Source of the DNA: Ignavibacteria bacterium UBA7675
GTDB taxonomy: Bacteria; Bacteroidota; Ignavibacteria; Kapaibacteriales; UB7675
NCBI GenBank assembly: GCA_002483085.1
Contig: DLHF01000089.1
Coordinates: 1-24,819 of the forward strand
DNA length: 24,819 nt
Direction of reading: 5' to 3'
The notes under the pieces are model-generated. The model did no database searches. It was not told where the DNA came from and saw only the letters and a list, made by a program, of their open reading frames with translations. Shown one piece after another: positions 23,311 to 24,819 of this stretch. The position numbers and the translations under genes were made by a program. The stretch's first letter is position 1. Every line of letters starts with the position of its first letter.

Positions 23311-24819
23311 ATGTTCGAAAAAGAGATCCAGACTGCGAAGCAACAACTCTCTTCGCACCTGCTCACAGACGAAATTTATGTTTATCTGCACGAGGTGTTG
23401 TCGAAACCGGAAGTTCCCAGTTTCTACAAGACATTCTTTGGCAGTGAGGTGGACTGGTGGATTTACGAGCAGAGAATGCTGCGTGAAGTTAATCCCCGGT
23501 TCGACTTTGCCGATGGGCAATTTGGCGCAACTCTTAAGGAGTTCGACAGCCACTGTCGGCGCACGGCTCGCTTCGACCATGCCGAACTGACATCGCTGAT
23601 GGACCTTGCTGTCAAGACACGTGTGAACTATCTGCTGCGTCCTCGCACGACACTCAAGTGGTTTATCTACCGAGGGGAACCGACCAAACCGCTGCGCGAA
23701 GTGCTCCTGCGTCTCGCTTACTTCGATTGCTACGGCTATTTGACTGGGGAAATTACGCGATGGGCGGGAACTAAGCTCGCGGAGTCGCAGCAACAAGATA
23801 TTTTGTCGGTGATCGAGTTTGAGCGGCTGATTGAAAATATCGACAACGAGATTATTCTCGAACATACGACATCAGAGTTTACGCAGCTTCTTACCCCATT
23901 GTATGAATTCTTTAATGAAGTGCAGCCAGCCGCGCGGCATGATGTAATTCCGACACCAGCACTTATTATTTTTCTGGACGACAAGGGGATTTTGCGGATA
24001 TCGCAGGAACTCGAACGACTGATGAAGGAAGCCGATCTCGATGTGATCAGCCGCGACCAGTTTCTACGGGTGATCGATGATGTTATCACGCAAGTGGAAG
24101 ATGAGACGCCGCCGGATTATATGGACGCGACGACTATCCCGCTGGATTTTGATCACTCATCCGGTCGTAAAGGCGAAAGTGTTTCACAAGCAGAGAGTAC
24201 TGTAGACGCCAGCGAAAGCGAGCAAACTGCTGCGGAGGCGACATATCCGGCAGATGCTGCCGAGCAGAATACTGTTGCCGACGAAAGCGCTGAATCCGAA
24301 GCCCTGACTGAATCTGTTGTGGAAGAGCATTCCGAAGATGAAGGGCTCCAGGCAAGCGAAACTACAGAAGAAGCTGACACGGAGGAGAGTACAGCGAATG
24401 TGGAATCGTCGGAGAATATCGACACGACTATCGACCTATCAACGGGGGAGCCGCCTGCCGAGCCTGAAGTACCAGATTTCCCCGCGATGAGTCTGCCATC
24501 GGTATTTTCTTTGGAAGCGAGTTCTGATGCCGACGACAATTCCGAAGGAGAAGATATTATGGAAACAGATGCAGAGCCCATTGATATTCTGCCTGCCGGA
24601 CAAGCTGCCGGGCTGAGTAGGGCACTTGCGGAACTTTCCATTGCTTCGACCAATTTGCGTGAGCAATCGGAATCCGTTGCTGCCAATGTCGAAGAAGCTG
24701 GGACAACTCTGGCCGTCGAGGAGACTGCGGTTGAAGCGGTCAGGCCTATTGACTCCACAACTTCTTCGGATGTTCTCGCCGCCGAGATGGAAGCTGTGGC
24801 AGATGCAACAGCAGAAGAC
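23311..24819 (+). CDS. Large protein of unknown function with long acidic tail (3' end outside window)
   Basis: At least 503 residues, open from the ATG at 23311 to the right edge of the window; an in-frame stop at 23302 fixes this as the first possible start. Residues 1 to about 270 look folded, with helical segments (MFEKEIQTAKQQLSSHLLTD, EIYVYLHEVLSKPEVPSFYK) and many aromatic and hydrophobic residues. From about residue 270 on the sequence is a low-complexity acidic region rich in Glu, Ser, Ala, Thr and Asp. I do not recognise the family. No signal peptide or membrane segment is seen in this part. The acidic tail could be a linker, a surface spacer or a scaffold. It has no Shine-Dalgarno site. 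A large open frame on the opposite strand is a shadow of the acidic repeats. Confidence 0.8.
   Translation, partial: MFEKEIQTAKQQLSSHLLTDEIYVYLHEVLSKPEVPSFYKTFFGSEVDWWIYEQRMLREVNPRFDFADGQFGATLKEFDSHCRRTARFDHAELTSLMDLAVKTRVNYLLRPRTTLKWFIYRGEPTKPLREVLLRLAYFDCYGYLTGEITRWAGTKLAESQQQDILSVIEFERLIENIDNEIILEHTTSEFTQLLTPLYEFFNEVQPAARHDVIPTPALIIFLDDKGILRISQELERLMKEADLDVISRDQFLRVIDDVITQVEDETPPDYMDATTIPLDFDHSSGRKGESVSQAESTVDASESEQTAAEATYPADAAEQNTVADESAESEALTESVVEEHSEDEGLQASETTEEADTEESTANVESSENIDTTIDLSTGEPPAEPEVPDFPAMSLPSVFSLEASSDADDNSEGEDIMETDAEPIDILPAGQAAGLSRALAELSIASTNLREQSESVAANVEEAGTTLAVEETAVEAVRPIDSTTSSDVLAAEMEAVADATAED

Noticed and set aside
24153..24758. A 201-codon - strand frame at the right end, very rich in Ser, Ala and Val
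   Set aside because: It is the mirror of the acidic Glu/Ser/Ala tail of the + strand gene, whose frame is continuous from 23311.
1..24819. CRISPR arrays, tRNA or rRNA genes, insertion sequences, prophage genes
   Set aside because: Looked for by eye in all intergenic regions. No regularly spaced repeats, tRNA-like cloverleaf, rRNA sequence, transposase or phage gene was found.

Overview
This window looks like a bacterial chromosome segment from the FCB superphylum, in or near the Bacteroidota/Chlorobiota/Ignavibacteria/Kapabacteria branch. The placement is inferred, not measured. It rests on a secreted beta-propeller protein ending in a type IX secretion (T9SS)-style C-terminal domain, several promoters that fit a Bacteroidota-type TTG-N20/21-TAnnTTTG pattern, weak or absent Shine-Dalgarno sites before many genes, and the overall mix of housekeeping genes. 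I see no phage, insertion sequence, CRISPR, rRNA or tRNA.

Left part (1-6305, all + strand). The window opens in the last 63 codons of one methyl-accepting chemotaxis protein (MCP). A second, complete MCP follows whose 3' end is almost identical. Then comes a vitamin B12 uptake operon: a cobalamin riboswitch, a secreted beta-propeller protein with a T9SS-like C-terminal domain, and a BtuB-like TonB-dependent receptor, with the last two genes overlapping. The arrangement resembles Bacteroides BtuG/BtuB, but the surface protein appears to be exported by T9SS rather than anchored as a lipoprotein. This is the most interesting system in the window.

Middle part (6548-12685, all - strand). An ABC exporter half-transporter, class I fructose-bisphosphate aldolase (FbaB type), adenylosuccinate lyase (purB), the tRNA t6A factor tsaB and a small unknown protein. 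Each is separated by intergenic DNA and most look like single transcription units.

Right part (12686-24819). Ribosomal protein S1 (rpsA) has its own promoter, a structured leader and a strong terminator. A Nudix CoA-pyrophosphatase-like gene follows. On the - strand are an unusual protein tyrosine phosphatase with a beta-rich N-terminal half, then glyA and free methionine-(R)-sulfoxide reductase. On the + strand are radA, an ECF-type sigma factor with a single-pass membrane protein (probable anti-sigma factor), and a large protein of unknown function with a long acidic tail that runs off the right edge.

A family of short intergenic repeats sharing a 13-base core (GCACCGCGCWGCA) occurs four times, at about 6351, 11509, 17459 and 23090. 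Three copies lie just downstream of a gene in the same orientation. None of the annotated genes explains it.
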